64,000 bases of DNA, taken from positions 1 through 64,000 of the forward strand of contig JAFZPV010000048.1 of assembly GCA_017552535.1 (NCBI GenBank), written 5' to 3'. This DNA comes from Clostridia bacterium. GTDB lineage: Bacteria > Bacillota > Clostridia > Christensenellales > Aristaeellaceae. Below, in pieces: positions 7,862 through 18,400 of the stretch. The stretch's first letter is position 1. The number at the start of each line of letters is the position of its first letter. Below the pieces are notes generated by a model. The model was given only the letters and a program-made list of their open reading frames with translations. It made no database searches and was not told the DNA's origin. The position numbers and the translations under genes were made by a program.

Positions 7862-9364
7862 ATGCAATACAGTGCCGAACAGATCGCAAAAATCATACGC
7901 GAGCAGATCAAAAACTATGAAAGCCGTCTGGTCACCGACGAGATCGGAACGGTCATCCTCGTCGGAGACGGCGTAGCGCGGGTAAGCGGTCTTGACAACT
8001 GCATGGCCGGCGAACTGATCGAACTGCCCAACGGGTCTTTCGGCATGGCACTGAATCTTGAGCAGGACGCCGTATCCGTCGTTATCCTAGGTACGGATGA
8101 AGGCATCCGGGAAGGCGATACCGTGAAGCGCACCGGCAGGGTCGTTTCGGTGCCGGTGGGAGAAGCGCTGATCGGCAGAGTGGTAAACGCGCTGGGCCAG
8201 CCCATCGACGGAAAAGGACGCATAGACACCGGCGAATACCTGCCGGTCGAGAGAAGGGCGCCCGGCATCATCGACAGGAAGCACGTTTCCACTCCCCTGG
8301 AGACCGGCATCAAGGCCATTGACTCCATGATCCCGATCGGCAAAGGCCAGCGTGAACTTATCATAGGCGACCGTCAGACCGGAAAAACCACGATCGTGAC
8401 GGACACGATCCTGAATCAAAAGGGAAAAGACGTCATCTGCGTATACGTTGCCATCGGCCAGAAGCGCTCTACGGTCGCTCAGGTCGTACAGAGTCTGATC
8501 TCCAAAGGCGCGATGGATTATACCATCGTCGTTTCCGCCACCGCTTCAGAGCTTGCGCCGATGCAGTACATCGCCCCCTATACAGGCTGCACGATGGGTG
8601 AATACTTCCGGGACAAAGGCAGGCACGTACTGGTCATATATGATGACCTGAGCAAACACGCCGTGTCTTACAGGGCCATATCGCTGCTCATCCGCCGTCC
8701 GCCGGGACGTGAAGCCTATCCGGGTGACGTATTCTATCTGCATTCCCGCCTGCTGGAGCGCGCGGCACAGCTTTCGGACAAGCTGGGCGGCGGAAGCCTT
8801 ACAGCCCTGCCCATCGTGGAAACCCAGGCAGGCGATATCTCTGCGTATATCTCCACGAATGTGATATCCATTACGGACGGCCAGATCTTCCTGGAGACCG
8901 AGCTGTTCAATTCCGGCATCATGCCCGCGGTAAACCCCGGCATATCGGTGTCCCGCGTGGGCGGCGATGCCCAGATAAAAGCCATGAAAAGCGTGGCGGG
9001 GCCCCTAAAGCTGCTGTATTCGCAGTACCGTGAGCTGCAGGCTTTTGCGCAGTTCGGCAGCGAACTCGACGCAGACACCAAAGCGAGGCTCGCGCTCGGC
9101 CAGCGCATCGTCGAAGTGCTCAAGCAGAAAAACGAAGCGCCCGTTCCGGTGGAGCATCAGGTATGCATCATATACGCGCTGGTCAAAGGCCATCTGAACG
9201 GCATCGACCTTGCCAGGGTACACGAATTCGAGAACAGGCTCCGCGAACACATGGAGCTGAGGCATGAGGACGTATTGGAAGCGATCCGAAAGACCGGAAA
9301 GCTCGAAAAGGATACAGAAGAAAAGCTCATCGGCGCAATAAACGCTCTGAAGTCTGAGTTTTAG
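7862..9364 (+). CDS. atpA: F0F1 ATP synthase subunit alpha
   Basis: A 500-residue non-catalytic nucleotide-binding subunit of the F1 head. The P-loop GDRQTGKTT lies at about residues 169-177. The signature [17 protein letters not shown] lies near residues 359-375. The length is normal. The start at 7862 is preferred to an upstream in-frame codon at 7820 because it matches the family N terminus and has an AGGGA site before it. Confidence 0.96.
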   Translation: MQYSAEQIAKIIREQIKNYESRLVTDEIGTVILVGDGVARVSGLDNCMAGELIELPNGSFGMALNLEQDAVSVVILGTDEGIREGDTVKRTGRVVSVPVGEALIGRVVNALGQPIDGKGRIDTGEYLPVERRAPGIIDRKHVSTPLETGIKAIDSMIPIGKGQRELIIGDRQTGKTTIVTDTILNQKGKDVICVYVAIGQKRSTVAQVVQSLISKGAMDYTIVVSATASELAPMQYIAPYTGCTMGEYFRDKGRHVLVIYDDLSKHAVSYRAISLLIRRPPGREAYPGDVFYLHSRLLERAAQLSDKLGGGSLTALPIVETQAGDISAYISTNVISITDGQIFLETELFNSGIMPAVNPGISVSRVGGDAQIKAMKSVAGPLKLLYSQYRELQAFAQFGSELDADTKARLALGQRIVEVLKQKNEAPVPVEHQVCIIYALVKGHLNGIDLARVHEFENRLREHMELRHEDVLEAIRKTGKLEKDTEEKLIGAINALKSEF

Positions 9365-9376
9365 CAGGAGGAGCTT

Positions 9377-10222
9377 ATGGCAAGCGCGACCATAAAGGAG
9401 ATCAGAAACCGCATACGCTCCATAGACAGCACGCGGCAGATCACCCGCGCGATGGAGCTCGTGGCTTCCTCCAAGCTGAAAAAAGCGCAGATGCGCATCG
9501 AAGCTTCCAGGCCGTATTTCAGGATCATATACGGCACGCTGCAGGATATCATGCGCAAAAACAGCGACGGCAGCCTGCCCTACCTCGCACCGGTGAATCC
9601 GGACGGAAAGGCCGCCTATATCGTGATCGCGGGCGATCGCGGTCTAGCGGGCGGTTACAACTCCAACATACTCAGAAGCGCACAAAGTCATATCGAAGGC
9701 AAAAACGCCTGTGTCCTGCCCATCGGGAAGCGCGCAAAGGAGTTCTTCGAAAACCGGAAAGCGGATATCATGAGCCTGGGCTGCCAGGAAGCGGAACGCG
9801 TTTCTGTGGGCGACTGCTTTACGGTTGCCAATCAGCTCTGCGCCGATTTCCGAAATGGGGCCATCAGCAGCCTTTCCCTGATGTATACGGAATTCGTCTC
9901 GGTCCTGTCTCAAAAGTGCAGCGAGATCTGTTTGCTTCCCCTGAAACGCGAGGAAGGCATTTCAGACAAGCTCGATATACTGTATGAGCCCAGCCCCGAA
10001 GAAACATTCGAAGCAATGATACCCGAATACGTCGGCGGCGTTCTGTACGGCGCTCTTTGCGAAAGCCGCGCTTCGGAACATGCGGCGCGCAGGTCCGCCA
10101 TGGACACAGCCACCCAGAACGCAGAAGAAATGATAGACAGCCTGAGCCTGAAATACAATCAGGCGCGGCAGGCTGCGATAACGCAGGAGATCACGGAGAT
10201 CGTCGCCGGGTCTCGCCAATAA
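9377..10222 (+). CDS. atpG: F0F1 ATP synthase subunit gamma
   Basis: The 281-residue central rotor shaft. Its long N-terminal helix (IKEIRNRIRSIDSTRQITRAMELVASSKLKKAQ) and C-terminal helix (SAMDTATQNAEEMIDSLSLKYNQARQAAITQEI) form the coiled coil inside the F1 head; both are clearly recognisable. An AGGAGG site precedes the ATG. Confidence 0.95.
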   Translation: MASATIKEIRNRIRSIDSTRQITRAMELVASSKLKKAQMRIEASRPYFRIIYGTLQDIMRKNSDGSLPYLAPVNPDGKAAYIVIAGDRGLAGGYNSNILRSAQSHIEGKNACVLPIGKRAKEFFENRKADIMSLGCQEAERVSVGDCFTVANQLCADFRNGAISSLSLMYTEFVSVLSQKCSEICLLPLKREEGISDKLDILYEPSPEETFEAMIPEYVGGVLYGALCESRASEHAARRSAMDTATQNAEEMIDSLSLKYNQARQAAITQEITEIVAGSRQ

Positions 10223-12048
<1,826 letters not shown>

Positions 12049-12631
12049 CAAGCGAATCAATTCTTTCAAGCCTGATCTGAAGTGCAGACCGCGAACGCCT
12101 CGCTGGAGATTGACAGTGACTTTGGCGTTTCCCCGCACAAGCAGATTCGCAGAAAGGTTTTGTTTCCCTGACGGAAAACCGCTTTGGCAGTAACACTTTC
12201 AATGTCCCGTGCGAATCGGTGCCCGGGCTATGCTCCTTAGTAAGTACGTAGATTGGCGCTGTTACGACTGTGGCGAATACTGGACGAGCACAGACATTCA
12301 GCTTTCATTTGAGTATCATTTGAGAATTGGGCGTCTTGCCCGGAATCTTCGAATTGACCTCATCCACCCCAAACACCTCATCCAGATTTACCATCGCAAC
12401 CCGGAAGTTCGTCGCGGTGCTTTTTACTTCGCTATCCTGAACCCTCTCCACCTGTCATCGCCCGATGCCCCAATCAGGCATCCGTGCATCGCGTACATAA
12501 TGATTTGTTACCGATTAATAATTTTCAGTGCCAACTCAATTATTCTGCTGCAAATTATCTTCATTCATCAAGCACCTCCAGCAGGCTTTTGATGAGTTGA
12601 CGGCAGTTTTCGACCTGATCTGCCTTCTCCT
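12049..12631. other. Gene-free stretch after the ATP synthase operon
   Basis: No gene with a ribosome binding site and family resemblance was found on either strand. The segment holds the relic at 12329-12420, listed separately. The rest shows no clear structure. Confidence 0.5.
12329..12420 (-). pseudogene. Decayed 3' end of an unknown gene (relic copy B)
   Basis: On the minus strand this reads as a protein-like fragment with the core VNLDEVFGVDEVNSKIPGKTP, ending at a stop soon after. It lacks a start codon. It aligns with relic A at 229-325 at both base and residue level (VNL[DE]EVFG ... [AS]KI.GK.P). Both are on the minus strand and frame the hsp20-czcD-atp block. Confidence 0.45.
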
Positions 12632-12660
12632 CGCCTTGGGCAGGAAAGCGGAGAGGGTGC
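12632..12660. repeat. Cassette-boundary repeat, copy R1
   Basis: The segment begins CGCCTTGGGCAGGAAAGCGG and continues with AGAGGG. It is one of four related sequences (others at 14307, 15011 and 16293). It lies just past the 3' end of the last gene of the minus-strand array. Confidence 0.6.
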
Positions 12661-12700
12661 AGTTTATCCGATCACAAAATTGCCCTTATTCGAATAGCGT

Positions 12701-13249
12701 TTACCTGAACTTGATCTGCCATTTGCTGTGCCGTTTGGCTTCTTTCGCTATGGGGATGGTTTTGCACAGGGACGCATCCCAGAACCGGATACGCTCTTCT
12801 CCTCCGGTTGCAGAAATATCAGAGGGGAATCGGCGGTTGCCTGAGCCAGACAGATCGAACAGGTCGGCCCATGAAGAACCGGCAGCCTGGTCAGCTGAAG
12901 CGCAGGCGGAGGCTTTCCAAACCATCTCTCCGCTACTGTTCGGGCACCATACGGAGACTGCGCATATACGGTTATGCAGAATGCCATCGATCAGTTCCAG
13001 CACTTCCTGCAGGGCTTGGCTGTCGCCCACAGGCAGATGCTCATGAAAAACGTCAAAACTGACCATATACTCATCGTGATCGATGTCGATATAGAGATTG
13101 AGTTCATCGTTTTCATTCAGTACTTCGATGCACACGCCGGAGGCGCCCAGGTACGAGTATCCTTCCTCGCTGCCATCGTGAACTGAATATGGGTTTTGCC
13201 CGATGGCCCGGAGGATCTGCGCATCGATGCCTGCTCTTTCCATTGCCAT
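12701..13249 (-). CDS. Unknown protein, gene A of the repeat-bounded array
   Basis: A 182-residue soluble acidic protein that I do not recognise. The middle part has alternating acidic and hydrophobic residues (LNLYIDIDHDEYMVSFDVFHEHLPVGD), suggesting a small alpha/beta fold. The C-terminal 60 residues are Ser-, Ala- and Gly-rich and basic at the end. The start is placed at the ATG at 13249, one base after the stop of gene B, where AAAGGTG serves as ribosome site, so the two genes are translationally coupled. No signal peptide. It could be an immunity-type protein, but that rests only on its setting. Confidence 0.6.
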   Translation of the reverse strand: MAMERAGIDAQILRAIGQNPYSVHDGSEEGYSYLGASGVCIEVLNENDELNLYIDIDHDEYMVSFDVFHEHLPVGDSQALQEVLELIDGILHNRICAVSVWCPNSSGEMVWKASACASADQAAGSSWADLFDLSGSGNRRFPSDISATGGEERIRFWDASLCKTIPIAKEAKRHSKWQIKFR

Positions 13250-13250
13250 G

Positions 13251-13934
13251 TTACACCTTTTCAATCGATACATGCTTCAGAAACTGAGCGCTTTCGGGAG
13301 TGCTTTGCAGGGTATCGTTATACTGATGGTGACTCAGGATATTCTGTATTCTGCTAAGCGCACCTGGCTTGCTCAATCTGACGGCGTTAAGATAGGCTTC
13401 TTTCGCTTTTGCCATCAGTTTGTGATGCCTGCATATCACGATTTCGGCAATGCTGAGGCGATACTCAGTATTCACGAAGCCCTTCGTGAAATCATCCACT
13501 TTATTGAATTCGGAATAATACTCTTCCAATTGCACGGAGTATTCGAATCCGTCGATGTGAAGAAGCATCCATAACAGGTTTCCGGCAAGATGCTGCCGAT
13601 AAGTTTTTTGAGTTTCATCCAAATAACCGGCGGCTTTCAGATATGCATCATATGCCTGTTTGTAATTCCGGCAATTTTCATATATGCCTCCAATATTCAG
13701 GTAAGCGGAGTATGAAGAAAACCATGTATCTGGGTATTTTGCAAGTCCCCATTCTATCAATCCGACTGCTTCCGCGTTTCTCCTTGGTTGAAACTGAACA
13801 GCAGTCGTATAGCAATGCTGGAGGCGGCTGAAATTGCCTCGCACTCGATTCAGGTGTTTTTCATATGCGGGATAATCGTCTTCGGTTATCCCGTCTCTGA
13901 TCAGATGTGTTTCAAATTCTTCGATTTTTGTCAT
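13251..13934 (-). CDS. TPR-like helical-repeat protein, gene B of the array
   Basis: A 227-residue soluble protein made mostly of helices. The middle part has tetratricopeptide-like units, for example around WFSSYSAYLNIGGIYENCRN followed by YKQAYDAYLKAAGYLDE. The family usually mediates protein binding. It ends one base before gene A begins and starts 14 bases after gene C stops, so A-C form one cassette. No clear Shine-Dalgarno sequence precedes the start. Function unknown. Confidence 0.65.
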   Translation of the reverse strand: MTKIEEFETHLIRDGITEDDYPAYEKHLNRVRGNFSRLQHCYTTAVQFQPRRNAEAVGLIEWGLAKYPDTWFSSYSAYLNIGGIYENCRNYKQAYDAYLKAAGYLDETQKTYRQHLAGNLLWMLLHIDGFEYSVQLEEYYSEFNKVDDFTKGFVNTEYRLSIAEIVICRHHKLMAKAKEAYLNAVRLSKPGALSRIQNILSHHQYNDTLQSTPESAQFLKHVSIEKV

Positions 13935-13947
13935 GGCGGTATAAGAT

Positions 13948-14265
13948 CTAACTCAATTCTTCATGCAGCGGCCAGGTGTAGAATATCGCGGATATACCCT
14001 GCTCGCAGGCTTCATCGTAACACTCAAGCACGCCCGGGGCATCCATGTCCGGGTCATCAGTGTAGTCGGCTCTGTTTACAGCGTAAGCTTCCTCGACGTT
14101 CACCAGGACCCATCCTTCATCCACGATGAAGTCCTTCGCCTTCGTAAGCGCGGCATCTTTTGTTTCCGCTTTTACCCAAATATTGATATATGCACCGCCA
14201 AACTCTTTGCTCTCATCATTGTCTATGCTCGGAGCAGCCTCAGCCATGATATAGTAGATACTCAT
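13948..14265 (-). CDS. Small acidic protein of unknown function, gene C of the array
   Basis: A 105-residue acidic protein, beginning MSIYYIMAEAAPSIDND. A middle segment (INIWVKAETKDAALTKAKDFI) looks like a ferredoxin-like or beta-alpha-beta half. GGGAGG precedes the ATG at 14265. No family is recognised. It is the first gene of the A-C cassette, with repeat R2 just upstream. Confidence 0.6.
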   Translation of the reverse strand: MSIYYIMAEAAPSIDNDESKEFGGAYINIWVKAETKDAALTKAKDFIVDEGWVLVNVEEAYAVNRADYTDDPDMDAPGVLECYDEACEQGISAIFYTWPLHEELS

Positions 14266-14306
14266 AGAAATTTCCTCCCACCTGTTTGTCTTGTAAAGCC
14301 GTACCC

Positions 14307-14335
14307 CGCCTTGGGCGGGAAAAGGGAAAGCATGC
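14307..14335. repeat. Cassette-boundary repeat, copy R2
   Basis: CGCCTTGGGCGGGAAAAGGG followed by AAAG; closely similar to R1. It fills the gap between genes D and C. Confidence 0.6.
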
Positions 14336-14365
14336 ATGTTCACTTGCTGCTGTCCAAAGAACATC

Positions 14366-14974
14366 TCATCTGACCGCTTCCCATTCGGCGGTCCCGAACC
14401 AGTTCATTATTGCCTCATCAGCCTCTCTGCCGGGCAGTATGGAATAACGCCAGGGTTCTTTGAATATACGTTCTTCTTGATCTGTTTCTACCACCGTTAC
14501 CCAGCATAAACCGTTTGAAAGCAGCCTCTTCGTAAGCGTTTTCATCTTGAAAACGCGGGGAACTTCTTTGCCGTCTGCAATTTCAAAATGTCCGCTTTGT
14601 GATGCTGCGAACTGTTTCATCCCGTCCGTGACCTGCAGGCGCCGCACCCCGACGATCTCCAGGCGCATAAAATCATCGAGATGCGTGAAGAATCTTGCCC
14701 AGGCCGCCTCATTCTGGCCGTTTGCGGCGTTGGACAGGATATACGCTATACCGCCCACGCTGCGATCTTTTTCCTGCAAAGCGATATAGTCCCTTAGCAA
14801 GGCGATTGGCAAGCCATTTGGCGTTTCAAGACGGCAAGGTTCATCCGCATCTTCACAGGCAGACATATACCCCTGCATCCATGTTTCAAGAGTTTGGAGA
14901 TTTCTGCTGCCGATATAGAGCCCCGGCCTTTCGCGAAAGGCCGGCAAAGTCAGGGTATCAAAGATCGTTTTCAT
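14366..14974 (-). CDS. Unknown protein with an RPGLYIGS motif, gene D of the array
   Basis: A 202-residue soluble protein. Near the N terminus it has FRERPGLYIGSRNLQTLETW followed by MQGY. I associate this pattern (R-P-x-[LM]-Y-[IL]-G followed by a leucine-rich helix) with small proteins found in immunity-gene clusters of polymorphic toxins, but I cannot name a Pfam family with certainty. The rest is mixed alpha/beta with several Trp residues. GGAG lies upstream of the ATG. It is a single-gene cassette between repeats R2 and R3. Confidence 0.6.
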   Translation of the reverse strand: MKTIFDTLTLPAFRERPGLYIGSRNLQTLETWMQGYMSACEDADEPCRLETPNGLPIALLRDYIALQEKDRSVGGIAYILSNAANGQNEAAWARFFTHLDDFMRLEIVGVRRLQVTDGMKQFAASQSGHFEIADGKEVPRVFKMKTLTKRLLSNGLCWVTVVETDQEERIFKEPWRYSILPGREADEAIMNWFGTAEWEAVR

Positions 14975-15010
14975 ATGTCTGCTCCAGCGAAGCCTTCCTT
15001 TTTTTCTTCC

Positions 15011-15037
15011 CTATTTGCGCAGGAAAACGGAGAGAGT
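15011..15037. repeat. Cassette-boundary repeat, copy R3
   Basis: GCGCAGGAAAACGGAGAGAG with flanks; the most diverged of the four copies. It lies in the 72-base gap between genes E and D. Confidence 0.5.
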
Positions 15038-15046
15038 AGAATTAAG

Positions 15047-16195
15047 TCAGAAAAAACATAGGTCAGGCTCGTTTAGATACCAGTCAGGCGCAGGCGGGAG
15101 CAATTCGTCCAGGCTGCAAAAAGTGTCCGTATGTGAAAACTCTTCCAGGGCTTCAAAAAAATCGTCCGCACAGTTATCGAATTCCTTCTGATCCATGGGC
15201 ATGAAATTAGCACTGCCTATATGTAATATGTAACCTAATCCGATAAGGACGCAATTAAAGTAAGAATTACAGTGCGACGGGCCGGAGTCGGCTTCCACAG
15301 CCAGTTTATGTCCGTTGGGAGTCAGCTTCATCAATTCATGGTTACCACTCATTTTGCATTTTTTCGTAAAGCCATATTGTTTGGATATCTTCTTGAGCTT
15401 TTCGCCAAGCGCATATCGCGCACAGGTTCTTTGCTGTCTGAACTCAGCTTCGAAACCTTTCGACACAAAATAAGCCTTGCACTTTTCTGCCAAGGGTTCC
15501 ACGGTTTTTTTCAGTTCAGCAATCGTTCTCTTTTCTTCGTCGCTAAACAGTACCCTTGTAAAATCATGATATTTAATACCGGGCAGTTTTTCGTTCATCG
15601 CGCAAAAATACGGCGAGGCATCCACAATCCCATTATTCCTTAGCAAATCGATTGTTACGGACAACGTCGGGCCACTGAACCGCCCTTTTTCGATTGCTAT
15701 TTTTGAGCTCCAAGTATTCTCATTTATTCTCCACAATGGATTGGGGTCAACGTCCCAGCGTTTACGGAAGGCAACGGCCTCACTTCGGTCGACCATGGTT
15801 TCAATGACGCTTCCGAAAAAATCGATATCAAACCAGTTCAGGCTCACATGAGAGAAGCCGTAAATCTTTTGAAATCTCTTCAAGTAAGGTATTACGGTCT
15901 GTTCGGAAATAAAGCGATTATCGGCCATGTTGCTCAGAACGGCTATATCAGAACCGTTCAGCCTTCTTGGTTCATCCAGGATATGTATCTCACCAAGCTC
16001 TGGCATGTCCTTGACCGCTTTTGGGCTGCTGATTGGTTCTGCATGCCCGTAATTATGGAGAAGCTCTTCAAAATAAAACATGAATCTGCCTATACTAAGC
16101 TTCTGTTCCGCAAGATACGCATGAACAATATCAGGAAGCTCAGCAAGAGCTATTCTGTTTTTTATGTCGTATGTTCTGCTTTTTGTAACACGCAT
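15047..16195 (-). CDS. Unknown protein, gene E of the array
   Basis: A 382-residue soluble protein with no signal peptide or membrane segment. It is basic in the centre and acidic at the end. I recognise no domain. Visible points are a Trp/Phe-rich N-terminal third, a Cys-containing central helical part and an acidic C-terminal tail (FDNCADDFFEALEEF). The start is uncertain: the ATG at 16195 has a weak GGAAG site, and a GTG 24 bases upstream is also possible. It is the first gene of the array on the minus strand, preceded by repeat R4. Confidence 0.55.
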   Translation of the reverse strand: MRVTKSRTYDIKNRIALAELPDIVHAYLAEQKLSIGRFMFYFEELLHNYGHAEPISSPKAVKDMPELGEIHILDEPRRLNGSDIAVLSNMADNRFISEQTVIPYLKRFQKIYGFSHVSLNWFDIDFFGSVIETMVDRSEAVAFRKRWDVDPNPLWRINENTWSSKIAIEKGRFSGPTLSVTIDLLRNNGIVDASPYFCAMNEKLPGIKYHDFTRVLFSDEEKRTIAELKKTVEPLAEKCKAYFVSKGFEAEFRQQRTCARYALGEKLKKISKQYGFTKKCKMSGNHELMKLTPNGHKLAVEADSGPSHCNSYFNCVLIGLGYILHIGSANFMPMDQKEFDNCADDFFEALEEFSHTDTFCSLDELLPPAPDWYLNEPDLCFF

Positions 16196-16292
16196 GATAA
16201 GGCACTTCCGCAAATCCACTATGATAGTTGTTCATCACGTTTGACGCCGATTTCGGGAACAACCATTTCATTTTTTCTGCAATTTCCATCTT

Positions 16293-16380
16293 CGCCTTGA
16301 GCGGAAAAACGGAGAGGGCAGCCGGATTCTGTTCCGATAAGATGTCCGATGCACCGCACCTATCGCCCTCTCCGCACTTT
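16293..16380. repeat. Cassette-boundary repeat R4 with an inverted partner
   Basis: CGCCTTGAGCGGAAAAACGG followed by AGAGGG (16293-16318) belongs to the R1-R4 family. CGGAGAGGGC (16310-16319) has an inverted partner, GCCCTCTCCG, at about 16365-16375. On the minus strand this could fold into a long-loop hairpin followed by TTTTT. That might act as the terminator of the gene ending at 16416. Confidence 0.55.
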
Positions 16381-16415
16381 CCCTTATGGCACGGGTACGC
16401 ACTCCATGCGGGATG

Positions 16416-17900
16416 TCACTTCCATGTAAGCCTGTACATTCCCCCGGAGGAGCAGATCATATCCCCGAAGGGCCATTCGATCCCGCGCCTGAACCGGGGA
16501 TTCAAGCTGGCGTCAAATACGAAATTGCTCGGCTCCGTACCTTCCGGCAGTTCCAGCCTGAGCGTTTCGAGCGTGCGAAGGCGAAGCAGGTACATACAGT
16601 TCCGCGCGGTGACGAGGGCGTACTCGCCGTCCGGCGAAAGGCACGCGGAATAAAGGTATTCGTAATCCTCGGCGGCGTTTTCATCGATCAGCTTTGTGTA
16701 CTGGGTCTTGTTCAGCCTGACCGCGCTGCCGTCGGTTTTGAACATCACCGGCTGTCCGAGCCCGTACATGCTCTGATCGGTGTCGATGACCAGCAGCGAC
16801 GTGGTGTACCCGCCGGCCGGGTCTGTGTATCCGTCACGGTTCAGGACGATGCCAAGGCCGCTTTGCGCGTTCATTTCAAAGCTCAGAAGCCTGCCCAAAG
16901 GCTTGAGGCCGGTCTCATATTTCTTGTAATAGCGTCTGCCGGAGCTTTCATACATCAGCAAAAGCCCGTAATCGCCGCGTGAACTGCCTTCAAACAGAGT
17001 AAGGAAGCTGCCGTTGCGCGTAAGGTACAGGCGCGGGCGGTCCGGAAATTCACCCCTGCCTTCCAGAACGTTCTGCACCAGGATATCCTCGCCCGTTTCG
17101 GTATCGTGCCTGCGCAGGGAGGGCGGATTGCCGTAGACGGTGTAGTAGACGTATCTGCCGCTTTCATCAAAGCACGCGCCCGTCACAGCTCCGAAGTTTT
17201 CTTCCGTTCTCCGATTGGAAAACCTGCGGGCCAGGTATATGTCGCCCGCCTGCACGTCCATGATGATGAGCTGTGCGAGGGATGTGTCCATTCTGGAGAG
17301 AAAGCTGTAGCTGTTCAGAAGCACCGCCTTGCTGCCGTCGGGAGCCCAGATCACGCCGTCCGTGGACCCGATCAGGTTCATGAACGCGCTGGGAGAGGAC
17401 GCAAGGCGCACCGCGAGATCCGTGCCCGTCTTTTCGTCCGGCACACTGCGTTCCACGGACATCGTCTGCGCGATGAGCTTTTCGCCGTCATAGCAAAGCA
17501 CAACGCCCGAAAACACCGTGCACATGATGCCGCCGTCAGGCGATACCGCCAGCGGGAAGAAGTATTTCGCGTCGCCACCGGCAATGTCTCCGGCGGTGCC
17601 TACGGGCACCAGTCCTTCTCCTATGCTCTCGGGCGGCACGCCGAAGCTTTCCGCATTGGCCCGGGCAAACTCCGCGCTCACATACACTGGCACGCTGCTC
17701 ACGTCGATGTATTCCCTTTCCAGGACGGGCGTTTTGCCGGAGTTGAACAAAATGTCAAATTCGCTGTCGATCGTGTCGGGCGCGGATGCTGCTGCCGGAG
17801 CAGACCCGAAAAGTCCGCCGAACCAGGAGCCGAAGCCCTCCGCCGATGCGGCGCTTACGCACATCAGTAGCGCGAGCGTCAGCGCAAACAGTTTTTTCAT
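16416..17900 (-). CDS. Secreted propeller-like protein
   Basis: A 494-residue exported protein. The signal peptide covers residues 1-20 (MKKLFALTLALLMCVSAASA) and is followed by an Ala/Gly/Ser-rich linker. Several repeating blocks of the type SPDG.....V and CFDESGRYVYYTVYG resemble WD40/PD40-like beta-propeller blades. The C-terminal CLSPDGEYALVTARN closely resembles CLSPDGHYALAVAHS in the protein at 41623-43620, as do other segments, so the two are paralogs. Ligand unknown. GGGAGGG precedes the start. Confidence 0.75.
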   Translation of the reverse strand: MKKLFALTLALLMCVSAASAEGFGSWFGGLFGSAPAAASAPDTIDSEFDILFNSGKTPVLEREYIDVSSVPVYVSAEFARANAESFGVPPESIGEGLVPVGTAGDIAGGDAKYFFPLAVSPDGGIMCTVFSGVVLCYDGEKLIAQTMSVERSVPDEKTGTDLAVRLASSPSAFMNLIGSTDGVIWAPDGSKAVLLNSYSFLSRMDTSLAQLIIMDVQAGDIYLARRFSNRRTEENFGAVTGACFDESGRYVYYTVYGNPPSLRRHDTETGEDILVQNVLEGRGEFPDRPRLYLTRNGSFLTLFEGSSRGDYGLLLMYESSGRRYYKKYETGLKPLGRLLSFEMNAQSGLGIVLNRDGYTDPAGGYTTSLLVIDTDQSMYGLGQPVMFKTDGSAVRLNKTQYTKLIDENAAEDYEYLYSACLSPDGEYALVTARNCMYLLRLRTLETLRLELPEGTEPSNFVFDASLNPRFRRGIEWPFGDMICSSGGMYRLTWK

Positions 17901-17952
17901 CGTTATCCCTCCCGTTTTATATCGTCATATGCCTTGAAGGCACCGATCTGCG

Positions 17953-18315
17953 TCAATCTGTGAACAGCTCCAGATATGATTGTATCCTTGCCTTGCTGTG
18001 CAGTTCGTCCGCAAGGCCAAACTCGGGATCATAGTATTTGCCGCGTACGTACAGTACCCAATGGCCGTAACCCGGGAGCAAAACCTTCAGTATGCATACC
18101 GGCGGCAGCGGAGTGCTGTTGCCGGCTTTGGTCATGGTTTTCGCCTGCCCGATCCCGTAATGCTCCAGGGCTCTCTCGATATCCTTTTTCCCGGTCGCTT
18201 TATCGTTGTTCATGACCCGGATTACTTCGTCCACGGACACGCCCGCGATCATGGCTACGCACGCCTGCCCGCACAGGTATTGATTCGGCTGCCGGATATA
18301 CTGTATTTCTTTCAT
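17953..18315 (-). CDS. Peptidase C39-like papain-fold protein
   Basis: A 120-residue cytoplasmic protein with the cysteine-protease pattern of the C39 superfamily: Cys15 in QYLCGQACVAM, a histidine in GHWVLY, and an aspartate in YYDPEFG. C39 peptidases usually cut double-glycine leaders when fused to ABC transporters. Stand-alone short members like this one are common in Bacillota and their substrates are mostly unknown. No bacteriocin gene or transporter is adjacent. Confidence 0.75.
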   Translation of the reverse strand: MKEIQYIRQPNQYLCGQACVAMIAGVSVDEVIRVMNNDKATGKKDIERALEHYGIGQAKTMTKAGNSTPLPPVCILKVLLPGYGHWVLYVRGKYYDPEFGLADELHSKARIQSYLELFTD

Positions 18316-18400
18316 GCTCCATCACCTGTAAACAACCGGTTTGTTCGTTATGTCTGCATTCGGGACAGCGGAACCTGGCCAAATGCGGAACAATGCAGTT

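Noticed and set aside
12060..12200. Terminator after atpC (GGTTTT...AAAACC near 12155-12180)
   Set aside because: The stem is AT-rich and has no T-run after it.
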